Under the pieces are notes generated by a model, which did no database searches, had not been told where the DNA came from, and saw only the letters and a list, made by a program, of their open reading frames with translations. A DNA stretch of 64,000 nt from Rhodospirillaceae bacterium (GTDB lineage Bacteria; Pseudomonadota; Alphaproteobacteria; Kiloniellales; DSM-21159): positions 186,001-250,000 of the forward strand of contig CP030885.1 in assembly GCA_006969625.1 (NCBI GenBank). Reading direction: 5' to 3'. Shown here one piece after another: positions 12,317 through 21,510 of the stretch. Within the stretch, counting starts at the first letter, position 1. Every line of letters begins with the position of its first letter. The position numbers were made by a program, and so were the translations under genes.

Positions 12317-12982
12317 TCAATCCTTCGACCGCTTGGGCGCCGTCTTCCTGAGCAGCGCCTCGGTCATCGCAAGCTTCGCCTTGGCGATCTCCGCGAAGGG
12401 CAGATGCTTGCGCCCCTCCTGGGTGTCGATCACCACCTCGTCTCCCGCCACGCCGACCAGGGGACCGCTGAAGCGGCGCTGGCCCTCGCGCGGGGCAACC
12501 AGTTCCACGCGGGCCTCGAAGCCGGCCCAGCGCTCGAAGTCCTTCAGCCGTGTCAGCGGCCGATCGATGCCAGGCGAGGCGACCTCCAGCACGTAGGACC
12601 CGGCAATCGGGTCTTCCACGTCCAGGAGGGCGGAGACCGTCCGGCTCGCCGTCGCGCAATCGGCGACGCTCATGCCGCCGTCCTGGCGTTCGGCCAGGAT
12701 CTGCAGCTTCGGCTTGGCGCCCCGTCCGCCCGAGAGCTGCACCCGCACCACCTCGAAGCCCAGGTCCTCCAGCGCCGGTGCGACCAGATCGGCGATCGCC
12801 GCCGCCTGCGCCGCGTCGGTGCTGCCGCCGGTGGCCGGCCGTGCGTCGCCGGTCCGCGGCCCCCCACGTGCGGCGCGATCCGTCCTCGGCGTCTCGCCGC
12901 CGCGCCCGGCCGACGGGCGATGGCCTGGGAGCCCGCCCTGCGGCTTGCCTTTCCGGGGGCCCTTGCCGGCCGCCGCCGCCAT
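12317..12982 (-). CDS. rimP: Ribosome maturation factor RimP
   Basis: Needed for 30S subunit assembly. Family motifs are 'ALEDLGFEVVRVQLSGG', 'ADCATASRTVSALLDVEDPI', 'YVLEVASPGIDRPLTRLKDF' and the C-terminal SH3-like 'GPLVGVAGDEVVIDT'. I chose ATG at 12982 (MAAAAGKGPRKG), which has AAGGA close upstream. This gives 221 residues with a Gly/Arg-rich extension of about 50 residues ahead of the core. The open frame to 13156 would read through the leader terminator and is rejected as a start. It is the first gene of the nusA-infB operon. Confidence 0.93.
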   Translation of the reverse strand: MAAAAGKGPRKGKPQGGLPGHRPSAGRGGETPRTDRAARGGPRTGDARPATGGSTDAAQAAAIADLVAPALEDLGFEVVRVQLSGGRGAKPKLQILAERQDGGMSVADCATASRTVSALLDVEDPIAGSYVLEVASPGIDRPLTRLKDFERWAGFEARVELVAPREGQRRFSGPLVGVAGDEVVIDTQEGRKHLPFAEIAKAKLAMTEALLRKTAPKRSKD

Positions 12983-13032
12983 GGTCCTTGCCGTCTCCTG
13001 CCTCGGATCCCGCCCGCTCTGCGCGCGGGAAT

Positions 13033-13060
13033 AAAAAATGGCGGGCCGAGGCCCACCATA
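13033..13060 (-). terminator. Leader terminator (attenuator candidate) upstream of rimP
   Basis: On the minus strand ATGGTGGGCC and GGCCCGCCAT pair as a 10-bp stem (one G-T pair, loop TC; 13038-13059), directly followed by TTTTTTATT. This is a canonical intrinsic terminator. It is placed about 40 nt after the predicted start site and 50 bases before the rimP ATG. An upstream leader segment containing AGGCCC can pair with GGGCCT of the stem, giving a possible antiterminator. Confidence 0.75.
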
Positions 13061-13106
13061 TTCTTGGAGCTTGCCCTTTTGGGGGCCTGCCCTATGGCGA
13101 AACGGA

Positions 13107-13135
13107 ACATAATGCCGAAACGCCCCGCGTTTCAA
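13107..13135 (-). promoter_or_regulatory. Sigma-70-type promoter of the rimP-nusA-infB operon
   Basis: On the minus strand TTGAAA (-35, 13130-13135) is followed after 17 bases by TTATGT (-10, 13107-13112). The predicted transcript starts near 13100 and runs first into the leader terminator. Confidence 0.6.
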
Positions 13136-13262
13136 GACGAGAAGCAGTGCTGGCAAACGGTGGCGCTTCGAGATGAGCTTCGGCGCGGGACCCTTCGCGT
13201 TCGCCGGAGCTGCGGCGCCCGGCAGCCTTGGAGAGCGCAGCGACCGCCCAAACGCCGGCCCA

Positions 13263-13796
13263 CTACTCCGCTGCGTCGTGCAGCTTCAGCCGATCGATGA
13301 CGCGTTGGCGCTGCTGCACGTGGTCGCGCAGCTTGCCGATATTGGCGAGCCTGACGACGCGCGCCTGCGTCACCGCGTCACGCGGTAGCTGGCCCCGTTG
13401 CCACAACCAGCGGCTTACGTCGACCCAGTCCCAAAGCGGGCTGTCCGTCGTCACGCGTGCCACGGGCGGCGGGAAGCCGTCGCCGCGCACGCCGCTGGCG
13501 TAGTGCCAGACGGCCGCCCGGGTGATGCCGGTCCGCTCTGCGATCTCCGCGAGGTTGACCAGATGATAGGGCTCCACATGGATCGGCGTGGCGCCCGCGC
13601 GCTGTACGTCCTGCGCGGCGCTCACCAGTGCCCTGAGGAAGGTCTTGGCTTCGCGGTCGAAGTCGATGCGGTAAAGCCCGCGCCGAGCCGACACGGTGGC
13701 GTCGTCGCCGCCGACCTCGAACAGCCGCTCCGCAAGCGCCTCGACGTCGAGTTCGCCGTCGTCTTCGGCGATCAGCGTGAAACTATGTACGCTCAT
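13263..13796 (-). CDS. HTH-domain protein, probable antitoxin/regulator partner of a HicA-like protein
   Basis: A 177-residue protein, named only by context and motifs. The N-terminal half ('DVEALAERLFEVGGDDATVS', then 'RIDFDREAKTFLRALVSA') looks like a small alpha/beta domain. The middle, about residues 100-125, has 'NLAEIAERTGITRAAVWHYA', a MerR/AlpA-like helix-turn-helix, followed by 'GFPPPVA...SPLWDWVDVSRWL', which is typical of AlpA-like DNA binders. It starts six bases after the 78-residue HicA-like gene and must be co-transcribed with it. The order small toxin-like gene then DNA-binding gene, with a palindrome at the promoter, fits a type II toxin-antitoxin unit. Not experimentally known to me. 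Confidence 0.6.
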   Translation of the reverse strand: MSVHSFTLIAEDDGELDVEALAERLFEVGGDDATVSARRGLYRIDFDREAKTFLRALVSAAQDVQRAGATPIHVEPYHLVNLAEIAERTGITRAAVWHYASGVRGDGFPPPVARVTTDSPLWDWVDVSRWLWQRGQLPRDAVTQARVVRLANIGKLRDHVQQRQRVIDRLKLHDAAE

Positions 13797-13802
13797 TTCA
13801 GA

Positions 13803-14039
13803 TCAATCCTCTCGGCGATGCGGACAGGTCCTGACGGTCTGCAGCAGTCGGTCGGCATGATGCGCCGGGACCCTGGGCGTCGAATAGACGGAGACGCGGC
13901 ATCCGTCCCGATTGTGTTCCGGACACTTGAGAACCCCCCAGACGTGCCCCCGCTTCGACAGCGCCACATGCCACCCGCGCAGTTCGGCTTCTCGAACCGC
14001 GGCCTCGATCTCCTTTTTCGGGTGACGCGGCCTAGCCAT
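13803..14039 (-). CDS. HicA-like small basic protein (putative toxin)
   Basis: A 78-residue basic protein with 'HPKKEIEAAVREAELRGWHV' followed by 'SKRGHVWGVLKCPEH', a helix then a strand carrying a conserved His. This matches the dsRBD-like HicA mRNA-interferase fold, in which that His is catalytic. Two Cys (in LKCPEH and GCRV) and another in 'VRTCPHR' could bind metal. I chose ATG at 14039; the alternative is TTG at 14051. The -35-like TTGACA and a perfect palindrome lie 24-43 bases upstream, so the mRNA has a very short leader. The pair interrupts the otherwise conserved trmB-rimP neighbourhood, which suggests acquisition. Confidence 0.6.
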   Translation of the reverse strand: MARPRHPKKEIEAAVREAELRGWHVALSKRGHVWGVLKCPEHNRDGCRVSVYSTPRVPAHHADRLLQTVRTCPHRRED

Positions 14040-14062
14040 CGTCACGCGCAAAGGTGTACAGC

Positions 14063-14082
14063 GCGTTGACTCTTGTCAACGC
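14063..14082. promoter_or_regulatory. Palindromic operator candidate of the HicA-like/HTH pair
   Basis: A perfect inverted repeat, GCGTTGAC-TCTT-GTCAACGC, lies 24 bases upstream of the HicA-like ATG. On the minus strand it overlaps a TTGACA -35 hexamer, the expected site for autorepression by the downstream HTH protein. The rest of the 285-base gap (14040-14324) is AT-richer and holds a TATACT direct repeat near 14171-14191; no gene is seen there. Confidence 0.6.
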
Positions 14083-14324
14083 CCCTGATGGTCGCCGAGA
14101 TTGGTAAAGCAATCCTTCAGGTCCTTCGAATTTGCAGAGCTTTCGCCGAGGGATTTACGCGTGAAACGGGTATACTAAGGGCCTATACTTGTTTGAAGCA
14201 AAATTGCGGAAACGCCTGTCAGGGCACTCGCCGAAGAATCTCGCTACCTCGCCGACCCGGGCATCTTCCGTTCTGATGCGAGCGCTGGAGCGAGCCGGCC
14301 GACCCATGAGGCCGCCCGCTGCGG

Positions 14325-15026
14325 TCACATCCTGCCCGGGGTGCGCGAGCGCCGGACGAAGCGGAGGTAGAGCGGCGTGCGGCCCTCGGCGACCGCCTTG
14401 GCTTCGTAACGGGTCTGCGGCCAGTCCCCGGGCCGGGCCAGGGCGCCGCGCGCCTGCGCGGCGGTCCAGGCGAAGGCCGGATGGCCGACCAGGTGGCCCA
14501 GCATCCAGGCCTGCATCTTTGCGTCGTCGCTCGCCAGGCGCAGCTCGCCGCCGTCGCGCAGCACACGCGCCAGCTCGGCCAGGGTGTCCGGCTGCACGAA
14601 GCGGCGCGGCGCGTGCCGGCGCTTCGGCCAGGGGTCGGGGAACAGCAGGAAGACCCGCTCCAGGCAGGCGTCGGGCAGGCGCGGCAGCAGCAGCCGGGCG
14701 TCCTCGGTGAACAGACGCAGGTTGTCGAGCCGCTCGCCCTCCACTGCGCGCAGCAGGGTGGCAATGCCGTTGGCGAAGACCTCGCAGCCGATCAGGCCGA
14801 CGTCGGGATGGCGTTTGGCCTGCCAGGCCAGATGCTCGCCCCCGCCGAAGCCGATCTCCAGCCAGACCCGCGCGCGCGGCGGCGCGAAGAGCGCGGTCGG
14901 GTCCAGGGTCCCGCCATCCTCGGGCAGCCTGGCCCGCAGGCGCGGCAGCAGCTCGTCCAGCAGCCTCTGCAGCCCGGGGCGCAGCGGCCGGCCCTTGCGG
15001 CGTCCGTGCAGTTTGGGGTGCGGCAT
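14325..15026 (-). CDS. trmB: tRNA (guanine-N7-)-methyltransferase
   Basis: SAM-dependent methylation of G46 in the tRNA variable loop. The 233 residues carry the class I SAM-binding motif 'VWLEIGFGGGEHLAWQAKRH' and the TrmB signature 'VFLLFPDPWPKRRHAPRRFV'. They end with 'TRYEAKAVAEGRTPLYLRFV'. I chose ATG at 15026 (MPHPKLHGRRKG), since family members begin with a short basic segment like 'HGRRKGRPLRPG'; no clear Shine-Dalgarno helps decide. It lies 92 bases after metK, the conserved metK-trmB order in this group. Confidence 0.95.
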   Translation of the reverse strand: MPHPKLHGRRKGRPLRPGLQRLLDELLPRLRARLPEDGGTLDPTALFAPPRARVWLEIGFGGGEHLAWQAKRHPDVGLIGCEVFANGIATLLRAVEGERLDNLRLFTEDARLLLPRLPDACLERVFLLFPDPWPKRRHAPRRFVQPDTLAELARVLRDGGELRLASDDAKMQAWMLGHLVGHPAFAWTAAQARGALARPGDWPQTRYEAKAVAEGRTPLYLRFVRRSRTPGRM

Positions 15027-15118
15027 CGGCCAGGAGGTATCGGCGAGGCGGGCCGAAACGCAAGTCGGCCGGCGCCGCAACCGCGCCGGCCGTCGTCACT
15101 GCGGGTTGCGCGACCGGC

Positions 15119-16294
<1,176 letters not shown>

Positions 16295-16565
16295 GTCCTA
16301 GTCCTCCGAAACAGATTCGCTACGTCAAGGCCGTCGCTCCGCGACTGCGGTGGCCGGCGCGCGCGACGGCACGCCGGCAGCGGGGTCGCTCCCCTGGCAG
16401 GGTGCGCCGGGACCGCCATCGCGGCTGCGCGCGCCGAAGCGGCGCGCCGCGGCTGCGGCCGGCGCGGACGGGAAAGCGCGGGAACATTGCAAATTGGCAG
16501 GACGCGGTGCAAGTGCCGTTTCGTCCGCAGCGCCGCCGAGCGTCGCGCCGGGCCGGCCCGCCCGT

Positions 16566-17057
16566 TCAGCTCTCCTCGGCGGGCGGCGCGCTCGCCGGTT
16601 CGCGTCCCAGCAGTTCGTCGCTGCGCGCCGCGAGCGCCTTCGTCATCTCGAACAGACGCTTGCGCACCGCCGGGTCGTGGATGCGGTAGTAGGCGCGCAC
16701 CAGCTCCAGGGTCTCGCGCTTGGCCATGGGATCCGGCTCGGCCTCGTAGGGCGCCGGCGGCTCGGCCAAGGCACGGAGCTGGCCGGGCGAGCGCTGCGCC
16801 ACCTCCTCCTGCATGTCCTCGAAGAAGAAATTGATGTCGGTGTCGAGGACGCGCGCCAGGTCGTACAGACGGCTGGCGCTGACGCGGTTGGCGCCGCGCT
16901 CGTATTTCTGCACCTGCTGAAAGGTCAGCCCGATCAACTCGCCGAGCTTCTCCTGGCTCAAGCCCAGCAGCGTGCGCCGCTGCCGGAGGCGCTGGCCGAC
17001 GTGGACGTCGATCGGGTTCGGGCCGCCACCACGCCCGGCTGGACGCTTTGCCTTCAT
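16566..17057 (-). CDS. XRE-family helix-turn-helix regulator upstream of metK
   Basis: A 163-residue transcription factor. The HTH_XRE domain spans about residues 20-75: 'VGQRLRQRRTLLGLSQEKLG', then 'LTFQQVQKYERGANRVSASR', with 'LARVLDTDINFFFEDM' closing the domain. The C-terminal half carries a second conserved helical segment, 'LVRAYYRIHDPAVRKRLFEM'. I chose ATG at 17057 with GGGGGA nine bases upstream; GTG at 17078 is possible. It is consistently placed between lnt and metK in related alphaproteobacteria, so control of metK or of envelope genes is plausible but is inference. Confidence 0.85.
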   Translation of the reverse strand: MKAKRPAGRGGGPNPIDVHVGQRLRQRRTLLGLSQEKLGELIGLTFQQVQKYERGANRVSASRLYDLARVLDTDINFFFEDMQEEVAQRSPGQLRALAEPPAPYEAEPDPMAKRETLELVRAYYRIHDPAVRKRLFEMTKALAARSDELLGREPASAPPAEES

Positions 17058-17109
17058 GCCTTCAAATCCCCCATGCACATGCGATTCCCGGGCAAGCGGT
17101 AGTCACACG

Positions 17110-17139
17110 AATGTATGTCGTCAATACGCTTTTTGTCAT
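17110..17139 (-). promoter_or_regulatory. Promoter candidate for the XRE regulator
   Basis: The 318-base gap 17058-17375 is clearly AT-richer than its surroundings. On the minus strand ATGACA (17134-17139) and TACATT (17110-17115) stand 18 bases apart. A second -35-like TTGACG overlaps the spacer. No gene is visible in the gap. Confidence 0.4.
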
Positions 17140-17375
17140 ACCACTCTGAAGTGAGGAGCGGCAAAGAAAAGCGTTTGAAAATTAGTTTTTCCATCCTTTT
17201 TGACGCAGCCGGACTTGGCGAAGTCGCAGCCAAGGAGAACACATGCGGGAGTAGGCAAGCATACTTGCATTGATCCGCCATCGCCCGCCATCGAATCTTC
17301 GGGCGGCGACCGGGATCGGGGACGCGGGGAGCAGGCGCGGCCTGCGGCGCCGGCGCAGGCAGGCGCCGTCTGGCG

Positions 17376-18962
17376 TCAGCGCACGCGGGCGCCGAGCGTC
17401 GCCAGCAGCATCAGGAGCCCGACCAGCGGCACCAGGCCCCAACGGCCGACCAGCGCGTAGGGCGTCGGGCCGAGGGCCTGCGGCAGGCCGCTGTCGAGAG
17501 TGCCGACGGCATTGAGCCGCAAGCGCGCGACCGTTCGGCCATAGGGGTCGACGACGGCGGAGATCCCGTTGTTGGCGGCGCGCACCAACGGCAGCCCCTC
17601 CTCGACCGCGCGCAGGCGGGCGCTGGCGAAGTGCTGGTAGGGGCCGCTCGAGGTGCCGAACCAGGCGTCGTTGGTGAGGTTCAGCAGCCAGGTGGGGCGG
17701 TTCTCGCCGGTGACCCGGCCGGAGAAGATCACCTCGTAGCAGATCAGCGGACCGACCGGCGGCAGGCCCGGCAGCGTCAGGGTGCGCAGCCCCGGGCCGG
17801 GCGTGAAGTCGCGCCGGCCGCCGGTGATCTTCTCCATGCCGAGCAGCTCGCGGAACGGCACGTACTCGCCGAAAGGCACCAGGTGGAACTTGTCGTAGCG
17901 TGCGGCGATCTCCCCGTTTCGGCCGAGGGCGAGAATCGAGTTGTGGGCCGGCGCCCCGCGACCTTCGCCGTCCTGGGTCGGCGCACCGGTCAGGAACACC
18001 GTGCCCGGCCGGGCCAGGCGGCCGAGTTCGCGCAGCAGGCTCGGCTGCAGATTGAGCAGGAAGGGCACCGCCGTCTCGGCCCAGATCACATGCGTGATTT
18101 CCTGCCAGCCGGGTTGCATCGAAAGTTCGGCCTGGGTGCGCAGGTGTTCGAGCCGCAGCTCGCGCTGCCACTTCAGATCCTGCGCGATGCTCGGCTGCAC
18201 GATCCGCAAGTGCACGCCCTCCACCGCCGGCGCGCCGGGCGGCGGCGCCAGAGCCAGGCGCAGGCTGCCCCCAGCGGCAGCCAGCAGCAACAGCGTCAGA
18301 CCGGCTGCCGGTAGACCCCAGCGGCGCCGGCGCGTCCCGGCGTCGCCCAGGGTGGCGAAGCCGGCCGCGGCGATCACGGTCAGCGCCGAGAGCAGCCACA
18401 CCCCGCCGAGCGCTGCCGGCTGCAACATGGTGTCGGAGAAGGCCCAGACCGTGCCGACGAGGTTCCAGGGAAAGCCGGTCAGCACCCAGCCGCGCAGCCA
18501 CTCGGCGAGCAGCCAGGCGGCGGCCAGCGCGAAGACGCGGCCGGGGCCGCGCCAGAGCAGCCGGCGGGCGGCCAGCGCCGCCGCCCCGGTGAAGAGTGCC
18601 AGCCCGAACGACAGGCCGCCGACCGCGATCGGCAGAAACCACCAGAAGGCGGCGAAGTCGACCGTCATGGCGATGCCGACCCAGTAGAGGCCGGCGAAGA
18701 AGTAGCCGACCCCGAAGGCCCAGCCGACGGTGAAGGCGGTGCGGCGCGTCGCGCTGCCGTCGAGCAGCCAGACCAGGCCGGCGAAGGCGAGGATCAGCAG
18801 CGGCAGGGCGTAGAGCGGCGGCAGGGCGGCGGCCGCCAGCAGGCCGAGCAGGGCGGCGAGGCCGATGCGGTGCCAGCCCGCCGCCGTGCGCAGACGTTCC
18901 GCCAGCCGCTGCACCGGCGCGCCGAGCCTGCGCCTCGCGCTGACGCCCGGCACCGCGCTCAC
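17376..18962 (-). CDS. lnt: Apolipoprotein N-acyltransferase
   Basis: An inner-membrane enzyme that adds the third acyl chain to the N-terminal Cys of lipoproteins. Its 528 residues have about six N-terminal transmembrane helices (residues 30-210), then a periplasmic nitrilase domain, and a final helix at the C terminus ('WGLVPLVGLLMLLATLGA'). The catalytic triad can be read: Glu in 'VIWAETAVPF', Lys in 'RYDKFHLVPFGEYVPF' and Cys in 'GPLICYEVIF'. It starts inside the corC stop region (4-base overlap), forming the ybeY-corC-lnt operon. Confidence 0.97.
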   Translation of the reverse strand: MSAVPGVSARRRLGAPVQRLAERLRTAAGWHRIGLAALLGLLAAAALPPLYALPLLILAFAGLVWLLDGSATRRTAFTVGWAFGVGYFFAGLYWVGIAMTVDFAAFWWFLPIAVGGLSFGLALFTGAAALAARRLLWRGPGRVFALAAAWLLAEWLRGWVLTGFPWNLVGTVWAFSDTMLQPAALGGVWLLSALTVIAAAGFATLGDAGTRRRRWGLPAAGLTLLLLAAAGGSLRLALAPPPGAPAVEGVHLRIVQPSIAQDLKWQRELRLEHLRTQAELSMQPGWQEITHVIWAETAVPFLLNLQPSLLRELGRLARPGTVFLTGAPTQDGEGRGAPAHNSILALGRNGEIAARYDKFHLVPFGEYVPFRELLGMEKITGGRRDFTPGPGLRTLTLPGLPPVGPLICYEVIFSGRVTGENRPTWLLNLTNDAWFGTSSGPYQHFASARLRAVEEGLPLVRAANNGISAVVDPYGRTVARLRLNAVGTLDSGLPQALGPTPYALVGRWGLVPLVGLLMLLATLGARVR

Positions 18963-19900
18963 GAGCCGCCGCTCTCGCCCGTCCGCGTTGTCGCGTCGCG
19001 TGCCTGTTCGACGGCCGCCGTCAGCTCCGCCGTCTCCGCGCCGGCCGGCAGGTTGCGCAGGCGCAGGCGCTTGACCCGGCGGGGATCGGCCTGGACCACC
19101 TCGAAGCTGATGCCGGAGTGCGCGTGCTCGACCAGCTCGCCGCGGGTGGGCACGTGTCCCGTCAGGTAGACGACCAGGCCGCCCAGCGTGTCGATGTCCT
19201 CCTCGCGCTCCTCCTCGGACAGCAGCGGACAGATCGCCTCCTCGAAGTCCTCGATCGGGGTGCGCGCGTCGGCCAGCAGCGAGCCGTCCGGGCGCGGCAC
19301 CAGCTTCGGGCCCTCGGAGACGTCGTGCTCGTCCTCGATCTCGCCGACGATCTGCTCGACCAGGTCCTCGATGGTGATCAGCCCGTCGATGCCGCCGTAC
19401 TCGTCGACCACCAGGGCCATGTGCGAGCGTGTCAGGCGCATCTCCAGCAGCAGGTCGAGCACCAGCATCGAGGGCGCGACGATCTGCAGCGGGCGCACGA
19501 TGTTGGACAGGCGGAAGCGCCGGCCGCCCTTGGCATAGGCCAGCACGTCCTTGATGTGCACGAAGCCGATCGGGTCGTCCAGGTTCTCGCGGTAGACCGG
19601 CAGGCGCGAGTGGCCCGCCTGGTTGAACAGCTCGATCAGCGCGTCCAGCCCGGTTTCGGCCTCCACTGCGACGATGTCGGCGCGCGGCACCATCACGTCG
19701 TAGGCCGTCAGGTCGCGCAGCTTCAGGATGTTGGCCAGCATCATGCGCTCGCTGGCGCCGATCTCGCCGCCGGCCTGCTCGTCGCCCTCGCCGATGATCT
19801 CCTCGATCGTGTCGCGCAGCGCGCCGGGCTGGCGTGGCCGGAGCAGGCGGCTGAACCAGCCGCCGCCGTTGCCGCCGGGATTGCCGGAGTTGTCGCTCAT
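18959..19900 (-). CDS. CBS-domain hemolysin/CorC-type protein
   Basis: A 313-residue cytosolic CorC/TlyC-type protein, implicated in magnesium and cobalt efflux or envelope functions. Two CBS domains are visible (about 70-190: '[20 protein letters not shown]' and '[20 protein letters not shown]'). '[24 protein letters not shown]' marks the start of the C-terminal CorC_HlyC domain, which ends in 'VKRLRLRNL'. No transmembrane DUF21 domain is present, as expected for the short form. I chose ATG at 19900, which overlaps the ybeY stop as ATGA; the open frame continues to 20530 but is a shadow of ybeY. Confidence 0.92.
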   Translation of the reverse strand: MSDNSGNPGGNGGGWFSRLLRPRQPGALRDTIEEIIGEGDEQAGGEIGASERMMLANILKLRDLTAYDVMVPRADIVAVEAETGLDALIELFNQAGHSRLPVYRENLDDPIGFVHIKDVLAYAKGGRRFRLSNIVRPLQIVAPSMLVLDLLLEMRLTRSHMALVVDEYGGIDGLITIEDLVEQIVGEIEDEHDVSEGPKLVPRPDGSLLADARTPIEDFEEAICPLLSEEEREEDIDTLGGLVVYLTGHVPTRGELVEHAHSGISFEVVQADPRRVKRLRLRNLPAGAETAELTAAVEQARDATTRTGESGGS

Positions 19901-20487
19901 GACGCGGCCGTCTCTTCGACCGGGCCGGCGGCGGCCTCCGGCAGGACGTCCGGCAGGGCGTAGGGGTCGGGCACGCCGAGCCCGGCCAGGATGCGGCGCT
20001 CCAGGCCCTCCATCGCTTCCGCCTCGGCCTCGCGCTGGTGGTCCCATCCCAGCAGGTGCAGCACGCCGTGCACCGTCAGGTGGCGCAGGTGGTCGGCCAG
20101 GGGCTTGCCCTGCTCGGCCGCCTCGCGCGCGACCGTCTCGTAGGCCAGGATCAGGTCGCCGAGCGCCGCCGGGCCTTCCGGGTCGCCCGCACCGTCCGGA
20201 AAGGACAGCACGTTGGTCGGCTTGTCCTTGCCGCGATAGGTGAAGTTGAGCCGGCGGACGGCCGCGTCGTCGGCAAGGGCGACGGCCAGGGCGGCGGGCT
20301 CCGGCGCCGCGGCCGCCACCAGGGCGGCGCGCGCCGCGGTCTCCATCAGGCCGGCGGCCTCGGGCAGCGCCTCGGTCCAGGCGGAGTCCTGGACCAGCAC
20401 GCTGATGTCGTCGGGTGGTCGGCTCGAGCCGTCGTCGTTCATCGTCGTCGCATGCGCGCAGCGCCCGCCGGGCGCGGCGTCCGCCAT
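19897..20487 (-). CDS. ybeY: Endoribonuclease YbeY (16S rRNA maturation)
   Basis: A zinc endoribonuclease for 16S rRNA 3'-end processing and ribosome quality control. The zinc motif HGxxHLxxxDH is present as '[20 protein letters not shown]', preceded by '[16 protein letters not shown]', the other family hallmark. I took the ATG at 20487, which overlaps the phoH stop as TGATG and would couple translation. A later ATG at 20442 (MNDDGSS) would give 181 residues, closer to the family length, but has no Shine-Dalgarno. The phoH-ybeY-corC-lnt order is conserved across proteobacteria. Confidence 0.93.
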   Translation of the reverse strand: MADAAPGGRCAHATTMNDDGSSRPPDDISVLVQDSAWTEALPEAAGLMETAARAALVAAAAPEPAALAVALADDAAVRRLNFTYRGKDKPTNVLSFPDGAGDPEGPAALGDLILAYETVAREAAEQGKPLADHLRHLTVHGVLHLLGWDHQREAEAEAMEGLERRILAGLGVPDPYALPDVLPEAAAGPVEETAAS

Positions 20488-21494
20488 CACTTTCCGTCGA
20501 ACAGATCGGCCTCGCGCGGGCCCTCTTCAAGCGCCTGGTCGTAGGCGCGCACGATGCGGGTGACCAGCGGGTGGCGCTCGACGTCGGAGCCGGTGAACTG
20601 CACGAAGCCGATGCCGGGCACGTTCTTCAGCACGTTGACCGCCTCCTGCAGGCCGGAGCGCTCGTGGCGCGGCAGGTCGACCTGGCTGAGGTCGCCGGTC
20701 ACCGCCATGCGGCTGCGCTCGCCGAGCCGCGTCAGGAACATCTTCATCTGGGTGGCGGTGGTGTTCTGCGCCTCGTCCAAGATGATGAAGGAGTGGGAGA
20801 GGGTGCGCCCGCGCATGAAGGCGAGCGGTGCGATCTCGATCTCGCGCCGCTCCATCATCTTGACGAGCTGGTCGCCGGGCAGCATGTCGTCGAGCGCGTC
20901 GTAGAGCGGCCGCAGGTAGGGGTTGATCTTCTCCTCCATCGTGCCGGGCAGGAAGCCCAGGCGCTCGCCCGCCTCCACCGCCGGGCGCGAGAGGATGATG
21001 CGGTCGATCTGGCCCTGCAGCTTCAGCGCCACCGCGGTCGCCACCGCCAGATAGGTCTTGCCGGTGCCGGCCGGCCCGAGGCCGAAGGTCAGGTCCTTGC
21101 CGAGCAGCGCGCGCACGTAGGCCGCCTGGCGGCCGGAGCGCGGCGTGACGTGCCGGCGCCGGGTGACCAGCGTCAGCTCGCCGGCGTGCAGGCTGGCGAC
21201 GTCGCTTTCCGCCTCGCCGCTGGCCATCTCCTGCGCCAAGCGCGCGGCGGCGTCGACCTCGGCGGCGCCGACCACCAGGCCCTTGCGCAGGCGCTGGTGC
21301 AGCGCGTCGATCGCCTGGCGCGCCGCCTCCTGCCGGTCGGGCGGGCCCAGCAGGGTGAGTTCGTTGCCGAAGGAGGCGATCTGCACGTCGAGCAGCTCCT
21401 CGAGCCGGGCGAGGTTGCTGTCGTGCTCGCCGAACAGCAGCGGCAGGAGCGTGTTGTCCTCGAACTGCAGCTTGAGCGGTTCGGCCGTAGTCAA
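20487..21494 (-). CDS. PhoH-like ATPase (YbeZ)
   Basis: A P-loop ATPase of the PhoH/YbeZ family, thought to work with YbeY in RNA metabolism. An N-terminal KH-like segment (about 30-90) precedes '[20 protein letters not shown]' (Walker A) and '[20 protein letters not shown]' (Walker B). The start is TTG at 21494, 16 bases after the miaB stop, with AAGGA upstream (spacing 11). The open frame extends to a TTG at 21575, but that lies inside miaB. A non-ATG start should be checked. Length with this start: 335 residues. Confidence 0.9.
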   Translation of the reverse strand: MTTAEPLKLQFEDNTLLPLLFGEHDSNLARLEELLDVQIASFGNELTLLGPPDRQEAARQAIDALHQRLRKGLVVGAAEVDAAARLAQEMASGEAESDVASLHAGELTLVTRRRHVTPRSGRQAAYVRALLGKDLTFGLGPAGTGKTYLAVATAVALKLQGQIDRIILSRPAVEAGERLGFLPGTMEEKINPYLRPLYDALDDMLPGDQLVKMMERREIEIAPLAFMRGRTLSHSFIILDEAQNTTATQMKMFLTRLGERSRMAVTGDLSQVDLPRHERSGLQEAVNVLKNVPGIGFVQFTGSDVERHPLVTRIVRAYDQALEEGPREADLFDGK

Positions 21495-21510
21495 GCGCCG
21501 GGCGGTCCTT

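Noticed and set aside
16295..16380. Possible SAM/SAH-type riboswitch in the metK leader (ACGGCC-UUGACGUAGC ahead of UUUCGGAGG on the minus strand)
   Set aside because: There is a loose resemblance, and the loop could pair with the Shine-Dalgarno, but the P1 stem and key loop bases cannot be assembled. A covariance-model scan would decide.
17200..17460. 86-codon plus-strand open frame in the lnt-XRE gap
   Set aside because: It overlaps the lnt 3' end, has no Shine-Dalgarno and non-protein-like composition; the region fits a promoter gap.
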